From Sabellastarte sp. h YS-2021 (lineage: Eukaryota > Annelida > Polychaeta > Sabellida > Sabellidae): a stretch of 64,000 bases of DNA. A program made the position numbers and the translations under genes. The DNA is taken from positions 109,601,793-109,665,792 of the forward strand of contig OZ024929.1 of NCBI GenBank assembly GCA_964017235.1. Direction: 5' to 3'. The notes under the pieces were generated by a model. It was not told the origin of the DNA and did no database searches. It worked only from the letters and a program-made list of their open reading frames with translations. This document shows positions 18,778-31,491 of this stretch, one piece after another (the first letter of the stretch is position 1; every line of letters begins with the position of its first letter).

Positions 18778-21630
18778 ATAAATTTCTCTTTTGCCAATGT
18801 TAGATCCCTCTCAAACAAATACTCATCCATACAAAAGTTTATCTTGGACAATAATACAGATGTGTTTGCCATGTCAGAAACCTGGATTCGCCCAGACGCT
18901 TCACAGGCGTATCTCAGTGATATCTCCCCACTGGGTCATACCCTTTTTCACCAACCAAGGGAGTCACAACGGGGTGGCGGAGTAGCTTTCCTGGTGAAAA
19001 ATGAACTGCAAACCAGCCGCATACCTACAGATACTTATTCCTCTTTTGAAAACCTCCTTATTAAAATCTCCTTACAAAATGAATCCTGCCTTTTTCTCAA
19101 TATATACAAACCCTCATCAACCAGCCCTGCAACCTTCTATGAACAGTTTAATGCACTTCTTGAAAATATTTACCCTACTACAGACAATTTGGTAATCATC
19201 GGTGACTTTAACATTCACATGGACACAAATTCCAACGACTCAAAAAAATTTCGTGCTCTTTTAGGGTCCTTTGACCTCCTTCAAAAGGTAAATTTTCCTA
19301 CCCATATCCTCGGACACACCATTGACTTAGTTCTCACCAAATCTAGAAACGACAACATTTCACACGTCCATGCCACCGAGGCCTTCTCCGATCACTTCTC
19401 CATAACTTTCAAGGTCAATATCACCCCCCAAAGACGAATCTCTGGAGACACCGTCACTTTCAGAAAATACCATAAAATCAATATGGAAGCCATGAGAAAG
19501 GATCTTCTCTCATCTGAACTTATTGTTGATCCGAAAAATAATTCTGATGCCTTGTACTCACAGTACCACTCCACTCTAACAACTCTCATTGACAAACATG
19601 CTCCTTCCATCACTAAACATGTCAGGTCCAAATATATCCCTGGGTGGGTAAATGACAGTGTTATTGCGGCAAAAGAAACAAAACGTCTCTTTGAACGCCT
19701 TTGGCACAAAAATAAATCCAGTTTCAACAGATCACAATATATCAAAAAGGTTCATATGTCTAATAAAATCTGCATGAAAGCGACATCTGACTTCCTCAAA
19801 TCCAGAATTCATGACAACCAAGACAATCCTCAGAAACTTTGGCAAACTTTAAACGATGTACTCCACAGATCTGCTGCAAAGGTACTTCCCTCAGTAAATT
19901 CTCCTCAATTTTTAGCTGACAAATTTGTTGAATTTTTCACAAAAAAAATCACAAACATTCGTCAATCCTTCGCCAACTCTAATGCTCCTAAATACACTGA
20001 CTCTGATCTCACACCTCCTGTTTTCTCAGCTTTTTCCTCTGTTTCAGAAGATCAGGTAGCTAAGATCATCAAAAACTCCCCTAGCAAATCTTGCTCGCTT
20101 GATCCTTGGCCAACATTTCTTGTAATAGAATTTTTAGATATCCTCATCACCCCTATCACATCAGTAATTAATGCATCACTCTGTGAAGGAAGCTGCCCTA
20201 AATTTTTCAAACAGGCTCATGTAACTCCACTCCTAAAAAAATCAACCCTTGATAGAGAAGTCCTTAAAAACTATAGGCCTGTCTCTAATTTAAACTTTGT
20301 TTCAAAGATCTTAGAGAGAGTGGTGTCGTCCCAACTCCTGTCTCACCTGGACGAGTCCTGTCTTTTGACTGGTTTCCAATCTGCCTATAGAAGGTTCCAT
20401 TCTATGGAAAGTGCCCTCCTAAATATACAGGATGATCTTTTCCTCAATATGTCTGAAGGTAGTACAACAGCCCTAACCCTCCTTGATCTCTCTGCAGCCT
20501 TCGACACCACTGACCACTCGATCCTGTTCCACAGATTACATGAATGCTATGGCATCAATGGACTGGCTCTGAGTTGGTTCAAGTCTTACTTGTCGGACAG
20601 GACTCAATCAGTCAAGGTAGGCTCTGTACTGTCACATCCCATGGATTTGAATTTTGGTGTCCCTCAAGGCTCGGTCCTGGGGCCACTCCTTTTTTCCATG
20701 TACACAAATCCACTCAGTTCAATTATTCAATCTCATAGGGGTATCAAACACCACTTTTATGCAGACGACACTCAGTTATACATTACTCTTTCACCATCAA
20801 ATTTCAGTCAGTCAATGACAGCTCTAACGGACTGCCTAAATGATATACAAAATTTCATGGCTGCAAATAAACTCAAATTAAACCCAGACAAAACAGAATT
20901 CATCCTGATTGGTTCAAAATACAGTCGTAAACAACTTCATTCGCTTTTTCCCACTGATATTCTTGGGAATAAAGTGGCACCTGCCTCAAATGTCAAAAAC
21001 CTAGGAGTGGTGTTCGACCCCAACCTGACATTCACAGATCACATTTCCCAAGTCATTAAGTCTACTCGGTTCCATATAAGAGATTTATATAGGATTCGCC
21101 ATCTCCTTGACCTTAACACAGCAATACTCCTTGCAAATGCTCTCATCAGTAGCCGAATTGACTACTGTAATTCCCTCTTTGCCTCACTCACTCTTTCTGA
21201 GCTCAAGAGGCTGCAGGGTGTTCAGAACTCCCTCTGTCAAGTAGTCACTAGATCCTCGAGGTACACTCATGCAACTCCAAATCTGGAAAAACTACATTGG
21301 CTACCAGTCAAACACAGGGTTCTTTTCAAAATTGGGTTGATCACATATAAGGTTCTTAAGTATGGTCAACCTGTGTACCTCAAGGATAAACTTCATCCAT
21401 ATACCTCATCAAGGAACACCAGACGTGGCAGTCCAAAATACAAATTCCTTCAAGTTCCTTCTTTTGACTCTAAAATACATAAGTCTCATAAGTATCTTAC
21501 CAAATCTTTCAGCCATCATGCACCTGCTTTCTGGAACTCACTTCCTGTCCATGTAAGAACCAGTCCATCTGTCACATCCTTCAGGAAGCACCTGAAAACC
21601 CACCTTTTCAAATCTGCTTTTCCGACCTAG
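18778..21630 (+). CDS. LINE endonuclease / reverse transcriptase ORF
   Basis: The frame is open from the codon after the TGA at 18775; the first internal ATG is at 18844 (928 residues from there). Endonuclease: FANVRSLSNK at the very start, MSETW, GDFN (19201-19212), SDHFS. Reverse transcriptase: FQSAYRRFHSMESALL, LLDLSAAFDTTDHSIL, GVPQGSVLGPLLFSMY, and the catalytic YADD at 20758-20769, then LNPDKTEF and NLGVVFD. The C terminus ends LKTHLFKSAFPT, usual for the CR1/L2 group. The AFDTTDH motif and active-site Asp residues are intact and no internal stop or frameshift was seen in this part. It would act in target-primed reverse transcription of its own RNA. Confidence 0.9.
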   Translation: MNFSFANVRSLSNKYSSIQKFILDNNTDVFAMSETWIRPDASQAYLSDISPLGHTLFHQPRESQRGGGVAFLVKNELQTSRIPTDTYSSFENLLIKISLQNESCLFLNIYKPSSTSPATFYEQFNALLENIYPTTDNLVIIGDFNIHMDTNSNDSKKFRALLGSFDLLQKVNFPTHILGHTIDLVLTKSRNDNISHVHATEAFSDHFSITFKVNITPQRRISGDTVTFRKYHKINMEAMRKDLLSSELIVDPKNNSDALYSQYHSTLTTLIDKHAPSITKHVRSKYIPGWVNDSVIAAKETKRLFERLWHKNKSSFNRSQYIKKVHMSNKICMKATSDFLKSRIHDNQDNPQKLWQTLNDVLHRSAAKVLPSVNSPQFLADKFVEFFTKKITNIRQSFANSNAPKYTDSDLTPPVFSAFSSVSEDQVAKIIKNSPSKSCSLDPWPTFLVIEFLDILITPITSVINASLCEGSCPKFFKQAHVTPLLKKSTLDREVLKNYRPVSNLNFVSKILERVVSSQLLSHLDESCLLTGFQSAYRRFHSMESALLNIQDDLFLNMSEGSTTALTLLDLSAAFDTTDHSILFHRLHECYGINGLALSWFKSYLSDRTQSVKVGSVLSHPMDLNFGVPQGSVLGPLLFSMYTNPLSSIIQSHRGIKHHFYADDTQLYITLSPSNFSQSMTALTDCLNDIQNFMAANKLKLNPDKTEFILIGSKYSRKQLHSLFPTDILGNKVAPASNVKNLGVVFDPNLTFTDHISQVIKSTRFHIRDLYRIRHLLDLNTAILLANALISSRIDYCNSLFASLTLSELKRLQGVQNSLCQVVTRSSRYTHATPNLEKLHWLPVKHRVLFKIGLITYKVLKYGQPVYLKDKLHPYTSSRNTRRGSPKYKFLQVPSFDSKIHKSHKYLTKSFSHHAPAFWNSLPVHVRTSPSVTSFRKHLKTHLFKSAFPT

Positions 21631-21786
21631 ATTTCTTCCCCACGTTCACACCCACAACCATCGGAATACACACCTGGACACGTCCCCCACTATGACTTGG
21701 AAATTATATATGATTAGTTAGCGCACTGAGTTCCCCCTTCGGGGAAGATATTGCGCCTGCAAAGCAGTAGATTTAGATTTAGATTC

Positions 21787-23744
21787 TGCTTAGTATTTCA
21801 ACTTGATGCAACAATTGGTTTTGGGATTCAGAATACAAGGTTGCTTCTCCTCTAAAGGAACCAATATGACTTTGCCAAGACTGCACTTCCACCAGTAGCA
21901 ATCTCAATAATATAAGTGACATTACCATCAATAGAAACACATGGTTCAGTACCAACATATAGAGATTCAATGGGGAAGTAAAAACTATATAAAATAAAAG
22001 AAACACATGTATGTACTGAGTAAAGCTGATTAGTTAATAACCAAGGGTTCACCGAAATGTGCTTGTACAAGACTTATTTTGATATATCTATTATCTATAC
22101 TTATTTTCTTTGTACCTCAGTAAATATAACTAATAAAACAGCATTTCCATTAATAAATATGGTACGAAATTCCTCGGGGAATTCTGTGACCTCATATTTT
22201 GTGAGCATATGTAGACACCTACTAGTGAATAAGATGGCCATTAAACGGGAAGAACTTTTAATTTTCTCTCATAACCTATCTGCAATTAACACTAATAAAT
22301 GCAATAAATAGTTTTAATATTTTTAGTTTTTTTGCCATAACACAAGTGTGGGGTTTTGAACATTTAAGTATTTTTTATTATCAGCAATAACCAAGATATT
22401 ATGATTAGTCATCATTGGTGGGAATACCAGATCATTCACACACAATCTGCTTCGGCCAACTATTGTTCAATCAGTTGGTTCAACTTTTCTGTACATCATT
22501 TTCAATTTAACATCTTTACTTAGGTAAAGATTAAATACTTCAAATTTGCAGTTCATTAATAATATTAACTTAATATTCATATGCAAGTAGAAAATATGTC
22601 AGAATCTCTGGGGTTTTCTAACAATATTGTACTAATAGCAATCCCATTTATGTGAAAAGATTCATATTAAGTTGAAGATCAAACACTTCAAATTCATGGC
22701 AACTTGTACCAACATATGTAGCTTATTTATATTCATTAATCCACAGAAATTATTAGGTCACAGATTTCCATAGAGTTCCCAAACAATATTCTATTTATAG
22801 AAAGGTTACTTGAAGATCATATGCCACAATTACAATGGTCATACTCATAACTCATCTTTTGTGATTCATTTGAATTCCATAGAGAGCAGATTCGTTGGGC
22901 TAATCAACTGGAAAATGATTGAGTGAAACAACTTTTGTGTGAAAAACCTAGTTCTAGAAAATGGATATTCACTGGTACTTCTTCTTTCCATAAAAACGGT
23001 CAGTAATTAAGCTTACTTGTCAAAATATACTGCTTCACAAGCAATATTACCAGACTGTGTAAAAACAAAACACTGATACAAATAATTATCTTTTGATAGT
23101 CTGGTTCAATAAAATATGGTCAGAGCCTGTTAAAACTAAAATCAAAATATTAACCACAGCATTGGCGGTTATAAGTACATAGATTGCCACTAAATTTTTA
23201 AGACACCAGCAACTTCTATAGATTAGTTGTTTTTTTTCTTAACACCAGGGGCTGTGATTGGGTCTGGAAACCAGTTTCGGTAATCTGGACGGATTTGTCA
23301 CATGATCTTGACGTGACTCTTCCAAAGCCTACGTCTTGAGTATTCACGAGTACCATAATTTAAATTAGGATCATATTTATCACATTTACAGTCCCTTTAC
23401 AGCCTTACAGGTTATTTTCATTTTTAAAATGAAGTTCAAACCGAGCAGGAGGATTACATTAATATTTGCTTATAAATATACAAAGATCTTGCCCATCAAA
23501 AATACATGGGTGGACAGAGATAAACGACCTTCATAGATTTGCATATCTTAGTGGTATAAAAAACAAAATTACACAAACTAAATAACAAATGTAATATTAA
23601 GCCTAGTTTAAGTGTATTTTGTTAGTTTTGGCAATTCTGTTGACTATACCAATGATATTTGAAAATTTCTGAAGACCAATTATCTCCATGTCCATGTATC
23701 TCTGTGTCCACCCATGTACCATGAAACAGGCTTTTCATATCAGG
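21787..23744. other. Intergenic, mostly unannotated; short coding-like sliver on minus strand at 21790-22000
   Basis: Next to the LINE 3' end the minus strand can be read as SLYVGTEPCVSIDGNVTYII and, in a neighbouring frame, GEATLYSESQNQLLHQVEIL. This looks more protein-like than chance but matches no family I recognise. The rest, to 23744, is AT-rich with nothing recognised. Confidence 0.3.
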
Positions 23745-25092
23745 TTAAACACTAGAAATAGGAAGCCCTGTTGATAGTAGCTGCGACATATGAATAGAAA
23801 CAGGATAGCATAGAAGAACACACATTATCATGTGTAATGTCCACCCCATGAACCTTTTGCAAAAATTGTACAGTAGTCTTACAAGACCCTGTTTCATTTG
23901 TAAAATATATCAATGATGCTTAAATATTTATTAGTATACATGTAAATTATTTCAGCTTCATGCCTTTTTACATTGATTGGGTCGAAAATTTCGACGAAAT
24001 CGCTCTATCTTGCACGGTTAAAGAGATACAAGCAAATTTTTGTTTTTCAATTTTTGGCAAAAATTCAAAATGGCCACCATTTTGGGAAGAGGAAAATTTT
24101 TTGAAAATTGCCAAGAGTACATTCCTTAGATACCCTACGGGTCGAAAATTTCAACGAAATCGCTCTATCTCACATGGTTAAGGAGATAGAAGCAAATTTG
24201 TGTTTTTCCATTTTTGACAAAAATTCGAAAATTCAAAATGGCCGCCATATGTGGGAAGAGGATTTTTTTTTTGAAAATTGCCAAGAGTACATTTCTCAGA
24301 TACCCTGTGAGTCGAAAATTTCTATGAAATCACTCCATCTCGCACGGTTAAGGAGATAGAAGCAAATTTGTGTTTTTCCATTATTGGCCAAAATTCGAAA
24401 ATATAAAATGGCCGCCATTTTTGGGGAGAGGAAAATTTTTTGAAAATTGCCAAGATTACATTTCTCAGATACCCTGGGGGTCGAAAATTGCGACGAAATC
24501 GCTCTATCTCGCACGGTTAAGGAGATAGAAGCAAATTTGTGTTTTGCCATTTTTGGCAAAAATCCAAAAATTCAAAATGGCCGCCATTTTTGGGGATGGG
24601 AAATTTTTTTTTAAATTGCCAAGAGTATATTTCTCAGATACCCTGTGGGTCGAAAATTTTGACGAAATCGCTCTATCTTGCACGGTTAAGGAGATAGAAG
24701 CAAATTTGTGTTTTGCCATTTTTGGCAAAATAACTAAGTAGCTATTACTCAGTCAGTTATATAGCTATTATCACTAAAAGCAATCCCAAGCAAGCTATCG
24801 ACCAAAGTAATGCTCATACTAAATTTGGTATTGATATGTCAAATATTTTTCCTTAAAATGTCCGGAAACAACAGAAGTACACAAAAGTAGCTAAGTAGCT
24901 ATTACTCAGTTAGCTATATACCTATCTTCACCAAAAGCACTCCCATGCAAGCTATGAACCCAATAAACACCCATACCAAATTTGGTAAAGATAGGATAAA
25001 TACTTTTCCTTCAAATGAGCGGAAACCAAGCGTCCGGACGCCGGAAAAAGCAAAAATAATATGTCCACCCCTCTGGGGGGTGGACATAATGA
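23745..25092. mobile_element. Satellite-bearing non-autonomous element, copy 2 (pearl/Helentron-like architecture)
   Basis: Left flank (actagaaataggaagccctg, gatagtagctgcgacat) and right flank match copy 1 at 6952-8672. The core is about five ~168-bp units around gaaatcgctctatctcgcac and caaaatggccgccatttttg. Inverted subterminal repeats are visible: atgtccacccc at 23837-23847 and ggggtggacat at 25077-25087, the latter inside a terminal palindrome. The right flank holds agtagctattactcag twice, a motif shared with the 42-49 kb arrays. Confidence 0.68.
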
Positions 25093-25439
25093 CCCATTAA
25101 ATTTACGCAAGACAAGGTTATTAACAAAAAAAATTCAGAATTTAACCCTTAGTTACACTTATTATGACATTTTAGTGGCAAACAAAAACCACTTAGTTGT
25201 TCTAGGCATGGTTACCTCGGCACAACCCCACATAGAACTGGAGATTTGCACAAAATCTATTTTTGTTGAGTAAAACTTGATAAAATTACTGAAAATGGTT
25301 TAATGTAGTTAAAAACTTAATATTAAGTAATATTAAGGCAAGGACACAGCAAATATAATATGTGTATAATATATGTGCTATTTTACACAGCTTTCATACT
25401 GAAAGAACATTTTCATATTTTTTTGGAGAAATGGTCCAA

Positions 25440-28200
25440 AAAAACATTGAAAATGTCAATTATCTTTAGTCAATTATGTAGGATACGAGCATCTCGAGAC
25501 CACGGCAGCTCGTGACCAACAACTCGTAACCAAGATTTTCTTAATATTGCTAGGAAACCCCACGGACTACTGTCTGCTCACGTTTTTAATTTGGATAATT
25601 TATTTTATAATAGTTCTAGGAAACACCCACGGAATTCCATGACCTCACGTTTTGTAATTTGCATATTTTTATTTTTAAATATTGCAGGGAAACACCACAG
25701 ACTTCTGTCTCCTCACGTTTTCTAATTTGCATATTTTCATTTAGAAAACCCCACCTAATTGGGTGATCTCATATTTCTTTGTTAATATTATGACCTGCGT
25801 ATGCAAGTATTTGATATTCAAGTGGTTAAGAGTTGTGGGTTTGAGTTGTTGATCACGAGATGCCATGGTCATGAGTTGCATGTAAATCAATGTTTGCATG
25901 TTGACCAATAGTTGGGAGAAATGTTTTAAAATAGTTGCCGAACGAAACAGCTGTGTGCATTTGTATGGTATCTATGTTTGAAGTAAATCTACAGTTTTAT
26001 GTTGGGTTGTGCCACAGCTCTACATGCAAGTAAATTAGAGCTCAGGTCACCATGTCTATTGTCGTTCAGGCCTGTGTACACCATTTGACAGTCGAATTGT
26101 GACTCCCCACTGTAAGAAAACAATACTGCTTTGCTACCATTTATCGCCAGGCAAAATTAAAATGGACATAACTTGGAAAATAGTCACATCTCAAACTTGG
26201 TCGTTCATTAGAACTATTTCTAAACTGAATGTGACAAATACACACCAAAAGGCCCTGAAGATATGTGTAAAGCGAACGGCAAGTGACCATTTGTTTATGT
26301 TATTTATCGTCCGTTTCGTAAATCTATTGTTTGTATTATAAATATTCGTGTGGCGTGAAGAATACCATACTATTTACCTTTATATGTTTTTTGTAGTTCT
26401 TTGATGAATGTTGTTTAGTAAATGGTTACATTGTTCACTTTGGTTTTGGCGATATTGTATCACAGGAAGTTTATTCTGTAAAAGTGTGTCAGCAACTGAA
26501 GTTGTCAGCCAATCATTAGACTGGTACCCTGAGTAATTCTGCTCTGTCTGGGGTCTGTCTGGGATTTGTGTGTATAAGGGGGAAGCAACCTCTCAGTTGT
26601 GGGTTGATTTTGACAGAGCCAGGTGCCGCACCAGAAGGAAGGTGGCAAGGTATTAGTGATTTCAGGGTAAAACCCGATAGTTAAGTGGTGATTTTACTTT
26701 GGGGTAAAACCCAAAGTTTAGTTTTAGAATTTGAAAGTTTACTAATGTGATTTAGGCTTGAAGCAGTTGGGGTCAAACCCAAACTTTAGATGCCATAAGT
26801 AATTGGAAGTTTCATTTATGATTTAGGTTTCGAGGAGTTGTTGTCAAACCCAAGCTTTTGATATCAAATCTGTAATTGGAAGTTTCTTTTGTGATTTAGG
26901 TTAGGAGGAGTTGGGGTCAAACCAAAAGTCCTGATGTCCTGCATGAGGATGCTGTATATATTTTAATGCTGACAGAACCTACATTTAATAAAACATAGTT
27001 TTCTTGATTTCAGGGTCAAACCTGAAAACTTGGGAGAGTTCAAATGAATAAATATCTAAAGTTTCTTAATTTCAGGGTGAAAGTTGTGATTTCATAATAC
27101 TATGTTCATTAATATTTAATTTACTTTGAGGTTGTTGATTTAGAATAACCTGCTTGTGTTTCATTAATATTTAAAAAGCTTTGAGGTTGTTGATTTAGAA
27201 TAACCTGCTTGTATTTCATTAATATTTAATTTACTTTGGGGTTGTTGATTTAGAATAACATGCTTGTGTTTCACTAGTATGTAATTTACTTTGAGGTTTT
27301 TGGTTTGAAATATCATGCTTATGTTTTTGTTATTGAAATGACATAGATTTGTAGTTAGTAAGGCTGAAACACGAATACCAGATAATCATTATCCTTAGCA
27401 TGGCCATAGAATAAGAATAGTAAAATGACAATTCAATTAATTGATAAAAACTACCAAAAGAAAGAAACCATCATTGATTAGCATTATTATGCCTAAATAT
27501 TTCCTATTTTGATCATTTTTGTCACTGTAAAAGATCTCTTGACATCTATATTGTGCCCAATTTATTCCTTATTTAACAAAACGGTCAATGAAAATGACAT
27601 GATATTATTTATTTGTACATATTGGATGCTGTATTAGTCTGATTTTGGGCATTGCAGGGGAGTATACACTATAACTGATTAATCGGAAAATCGTAGATTT
27701 TACAGAACAATTAATCGGATAGTTAAAATTCAAATTGTTTTCAGCCTTAGTAGTTAGAGATGTCAGAATCAGTCTTTTCCTTCTGCATAGTCTGAAACCA
27801 AGGGTTTGTTTTAAGATTGAAGCCTAGCCATTTGGCAGTGCATGTTTCGATATCCAAGCCTTGTGTGAAGGACAAAGCTGTAAGGTTGATTAGAGGCTTT
27901 TGATGTCTCAGATCTACTATTTCTATGCTAGAGTATTATGTTTAGATTTTTAGGGATTTTGATGAGTTGATTGCACATTTGTATAATTTATAACTGGACT
28001 CTGTCAACTCAACCCCAGCCTAGGCTGGTGTTCTTGTATTATGAGCATTGCTTTAGAACTTGTTGTTTTATATGAATAAAGTTCATGTTTTGATACGATA
28101 AGTGTTTCACTTATACTTGTACTGCAGCAGATCCAAATCCAAAACTTAAGAGCTCACTACCATTTGAGAATCTTTGGGGAACACCACCTCGGCACGCTAC
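25440..28200 (+). other. LTR-like or promoter-bearing repeat region, no ORF
   Basis: Three or four degenerate ~90-bp repeats of ggaaaccccacgga...cctcacgttttctaatttgc (25530-25760) are followed by a TATA-like tgtataagggg (about 26571), ~95-bp repeats containing ggggtcaaacccaa (26690-26950), ~60-bp repeats of ttgatttagaataacctgct (27120-27300), and an aataaa signal near 28075. A TATA box and polyadenylation signal without an ORF suggest a solo LTR or transcription unit. No second copy, primer binding site or clean target duplication was found, so the call is weak. Confidence 0.25.
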
Positions 28201-28825
28201 ATGTGGTCATTACAGAAATATGAAGATGTTATTTATAAGTGGCGGTAACTGATACCCGGCGATAATTGGTTACAAGGCAGTACTTTTAAATACACAAGAC
28301 AAAATATACTCAGTATATACGATTTCCTTTGTTAGGGCGTATATATGAATTTTAGTTTTGGTCAATATTATCCTCGCGAGTCGTGTTTTCGTGGACATAA
28401 TTGACAACTGCAAAAAGTATTCCTTCATGCAAGATAAATAATTTAAATGTTATTTGCATTAACATATATATTATTAAACAATTATTTTGTGACACTGAAA
28501 GATTAAATATCGCAGATAAGTTTCACACTTTAATATAACCAAAATTTACTCCAAAGAAAAAAAAAGTTTTCTGCATGTTCCTGTTTTCGTGTGGGGGGAC
28601 TAATATACCTAAAATATTAAGGTAGTACTATAAATATCGCAGAGTGTACCGCATTCAATTGTGTTTTTTGTAATGTAGCGTTTACTTTCATAAAAAAAAA
28701 TAAATAAATCACATTTTAAGTTTGAAAAATTATGCAAATTAATTTTAATGTAAAATGTCTGATGCATATTTTGATTGAAAGATATTTGAGTTTTGCATGA
28801 AAGAATTTTTTTCATGCGTTTCCAT

Positions 28826-29194
28826 TAGGGCAGGGTCGGTAACACCGGTATCTCGGTATTGAGATCAATTCACTTCAACACTGTGGTGATACTTTACAGT
28901 CGGTATTTCGAATGTCAGTATATAATATTGTGAGAAAACGTAAAATATTACAAACAAACCTCAGATCTGAAGAAATTACAAACTTTTATCCATTTTTTTA
29001 TATATTTTAGCACTTTTATAGTGATTTCTTTAAGAACTTCAATGTTTTCTTTTCGCGAAACTTACTTCCGGTGGGTGGGCCTATTTGATTGGGAATATGC
29101 TAGAACGCAATTTCTTCTTTCGGTATCCCGGAATCGGTACGGTTTTACACTGGCAGGATACCGAAATGAAAAATCTGCTACCGACCCTGCCCTA
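28826..29194. mobile_element. hAT-type MITE, 369 bp
   Basis: Terminal inverted repeats TAGGGCAGGGTCGGTA at both ends. Perfect 8-bp target duplication gtttccat at 28818-28825 and 29195-29202. Subterminal sequence is partly palindromic (accggtatctcggtat / tcggtatcccggaatcgg). Same family as the element at 1124-1495. Confidence 0.9.
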
Positions 29195-29939
29195 GTTTCC
29201 ATGTTGTTAATATTCCAAAAAAAAATCACCAGTGGGATTTATTAAAAAAACATATTAATTATGCATGAAAATTAAAATAATAACCTTTGGTCACACCAAA
29301 AAAATATTTTTATTTATTTATTGAATGACACATGTATTGTTTTCAAAGAAAGTGTCAATAATGTCTGACTAAAAATCTATTGTAATTTGAAATTTAAACT
29401 AAAACATGAACTTTCAATTAATTGAAAAGCTATTTTGAATTTAGCAGTGTCAAGTTCTACCCCAATGACATAAAAAAAACTTTGGATAACCATAATTAAA
29501 ATATTTGCTTAGAACTTCTTGGCAACAAAACAGAAATTGTAACTACTGTGAAATGGCAGCGTTTCGACGAGATTCTCAGGGAATTTCGGGAGTGACGTTT
29601 CGGTCACAAGACTTTGAGATTTAGTACCAACCATTTACGTACACATCCTGTTGTGATGACGTGATTTTAACGGTGATTTTGAGTCTTAAAAAGGGTAGGA
29701 TTTTGTACTTTATAATGGGTTTTATGTGTATTCATTTAGTTTAATGTATTACATGTGTCATTCTTAATGTTACTGTTTGGTATCAGACACCAGGTTGTGT
29801 GAATTACAGCACTTTTATAAGTTGTATTGTTTAAAATCTGTGATGTCATAATACAGTTTATCAGTTGTCAAGTTGTTGTCAGCTGTAGGTACAGGCATCT
29901 TAACAACCCTGATTAGGTCATAGGGTGATTTGATTTTAA

Positions 29940-30430
29940 AATCAGTCTGGGTTTGAATCTTGAAATGTCAAGAAGTGTTTTTTTAACAAGCTGAGTCTGG
30001 GTTTGAATCTTGAGATGATAAGAAGTACTTTTAGCATGCTAACTCTGGGTTTGAATCTGTAAGTGGTAGGAAGTATTGTTTTAACAGGCTGAGTTTGGGG
30101 TTCAAATCTTGAGGTTACAAGAAGTGTTGTACCAGGTTATTAATATTTAGATTTGGAGTTTGATTTTATTGAAAGTGTTATAGCAGTTGTGAAGTGTTTT
30201 TACCAGAAGGTGTTTTGCTGGATTCAAGAGTACCAGATTTAGGTTAGTAATTTTACATCCGGAATTGCTAATTATTCTTAGTGATAATATATTGCGTATT
30301 ATTCAGAAACCGTAAAGTCGGATACTGTTTAATAGGGTTTTAATCAGTATATTGGTAATTATAGACAGAGACCGTAAAGTCGGAGACTGGCTATATATTC
30401 GGTATCAGAGACCGTAAAGTCGGAGACTGT
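29940..30430. repeat. Two short tandem repeat blocks
   Basis: 29940-30130: about four ~60-bp units of gctgagtctgggtttgaatc followed by ttgagatg..aagaagt. 30300-30430: three copies of gaccgtaaagtcggagactg or close variants at ~50-60-bp spacing. No gene recognised around them. Confidence 0.7.
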
Positions 30431-30730
30431 GCTGGTGGTATACGTGATTAATTATTGGTTTCAGTATATTTATCGCTATAGTTGTAATACATTCCGTGTT
30501 GTATTGGTGGTACTTTATCTGGTAACTATCACATTTCGGTTCAAGACCAAGTATTGGTTTAATTTATATAATATTTGTGTAAAGAATTTACACAGGTTTC
30601 TTGGGTCAAGAACACAGGTATTGTGTTTGTTTGATATTACAACAGATTGTTGTAATAACGGTAATATATTGTGGTAACAGTAATATTTTTATTCGGGTAT
30701 TTATAGGTTATTACTATTATCACTAGCAGT

Positions 30731-31091
30731 TAGTGCTGCGCCGCCGATTAGTGGTCCATTCGATGCATTGATCGATGACGGCATCACTTTCAATGCATCG
30801 ATCAAAACAGCCGAATTCGGGATGCCAAAAAAGGGTTGAGTTCTAGTATGTTTCCAGTCAAATCAAACAAAAGAGGAAGTGATTTTCTGTAAAATAAACA
30901 TGGAGCAGTTTTTGTCCCAAAGAAATCGCCTTAGAATTGTTGAAATGTACAAAAATATTACATGAAAGTTTGGATTAGTTATTTACTCTGTAAATTTTGT
31001 ATGATTTTAATGTCTGCCGATGCATTGAATGATGCATCAATCACATGTGGGCGATAATCGAGTGGTTTCTGCGGACCGAGTCGCAGCACTA
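30731..31091. mobile_element. hAT-type MITE, 361 bp
   Basis: Ends TAGTGCTGCGCCGCCGATTA (left) and TAGTGCTGCGACTCGG (right, minus strand). Perfect 8-bp target duplication ctagcagt at 30723-30730 and 31092-31099. The interior is AT-rich with paired subterminal gatgcattgatc-like motifs. Confidence 0.88.
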
Positions 31092-31491
31092 CTAGCAGTA
31101 GTAATTTGGTAGTTTAAAACTTAGTTTCTAGGAATATTTATATTTCGTATCTGTAATACAGTAATACGATTTAATTTAGATTTGCTGTGTATTATTGTAT
31201 TTGTATTGCTTGATATTTTATATTAGATTTAATAAATGTCAAATTTATATTAACACGGTGTTATTAATAAGTTGTTACATTAAATCTATAGATTTTAGTG
31301 GTATTATTCTCTTGCGAAGATTAGGTCAATCTTCCTCCGTTAGGAGTCAGGTCAATGAACTCAGGCAAATTTTGAGGTTGTTGCGTAATATATTGGTGAT
31401 TAAAGTTTTTGTCCTAACAAATTGTTAGGTGGGGGGCTCGGAGCTGGGATTTGTTGTAAATCTTGTTAGGGCACAACCTTTACACTTCCTA

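Larger units (their letters stand above)
18190..21786 (+). mobile_element. CR1/L2-type non-LTR retrotransposon, near complete
   Basis: One large open region for apurinic-type endonuclease and reverse transcriptase, a short 3' UTR, and a 3' end of short tandem repeats (tagatttagatttagatt) typical of CR1/L2/Rex elements. The 5' boundary is not sharp; it is set where sequence unrelated to NCAPD2 begins. No separate gag-like ORF1 is visible upstream. It lies just upstream of NCAPD2 exon 1 in the opposite direction, either in the 5'-UTR intron or the promoter region. Confidence 0.8.
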
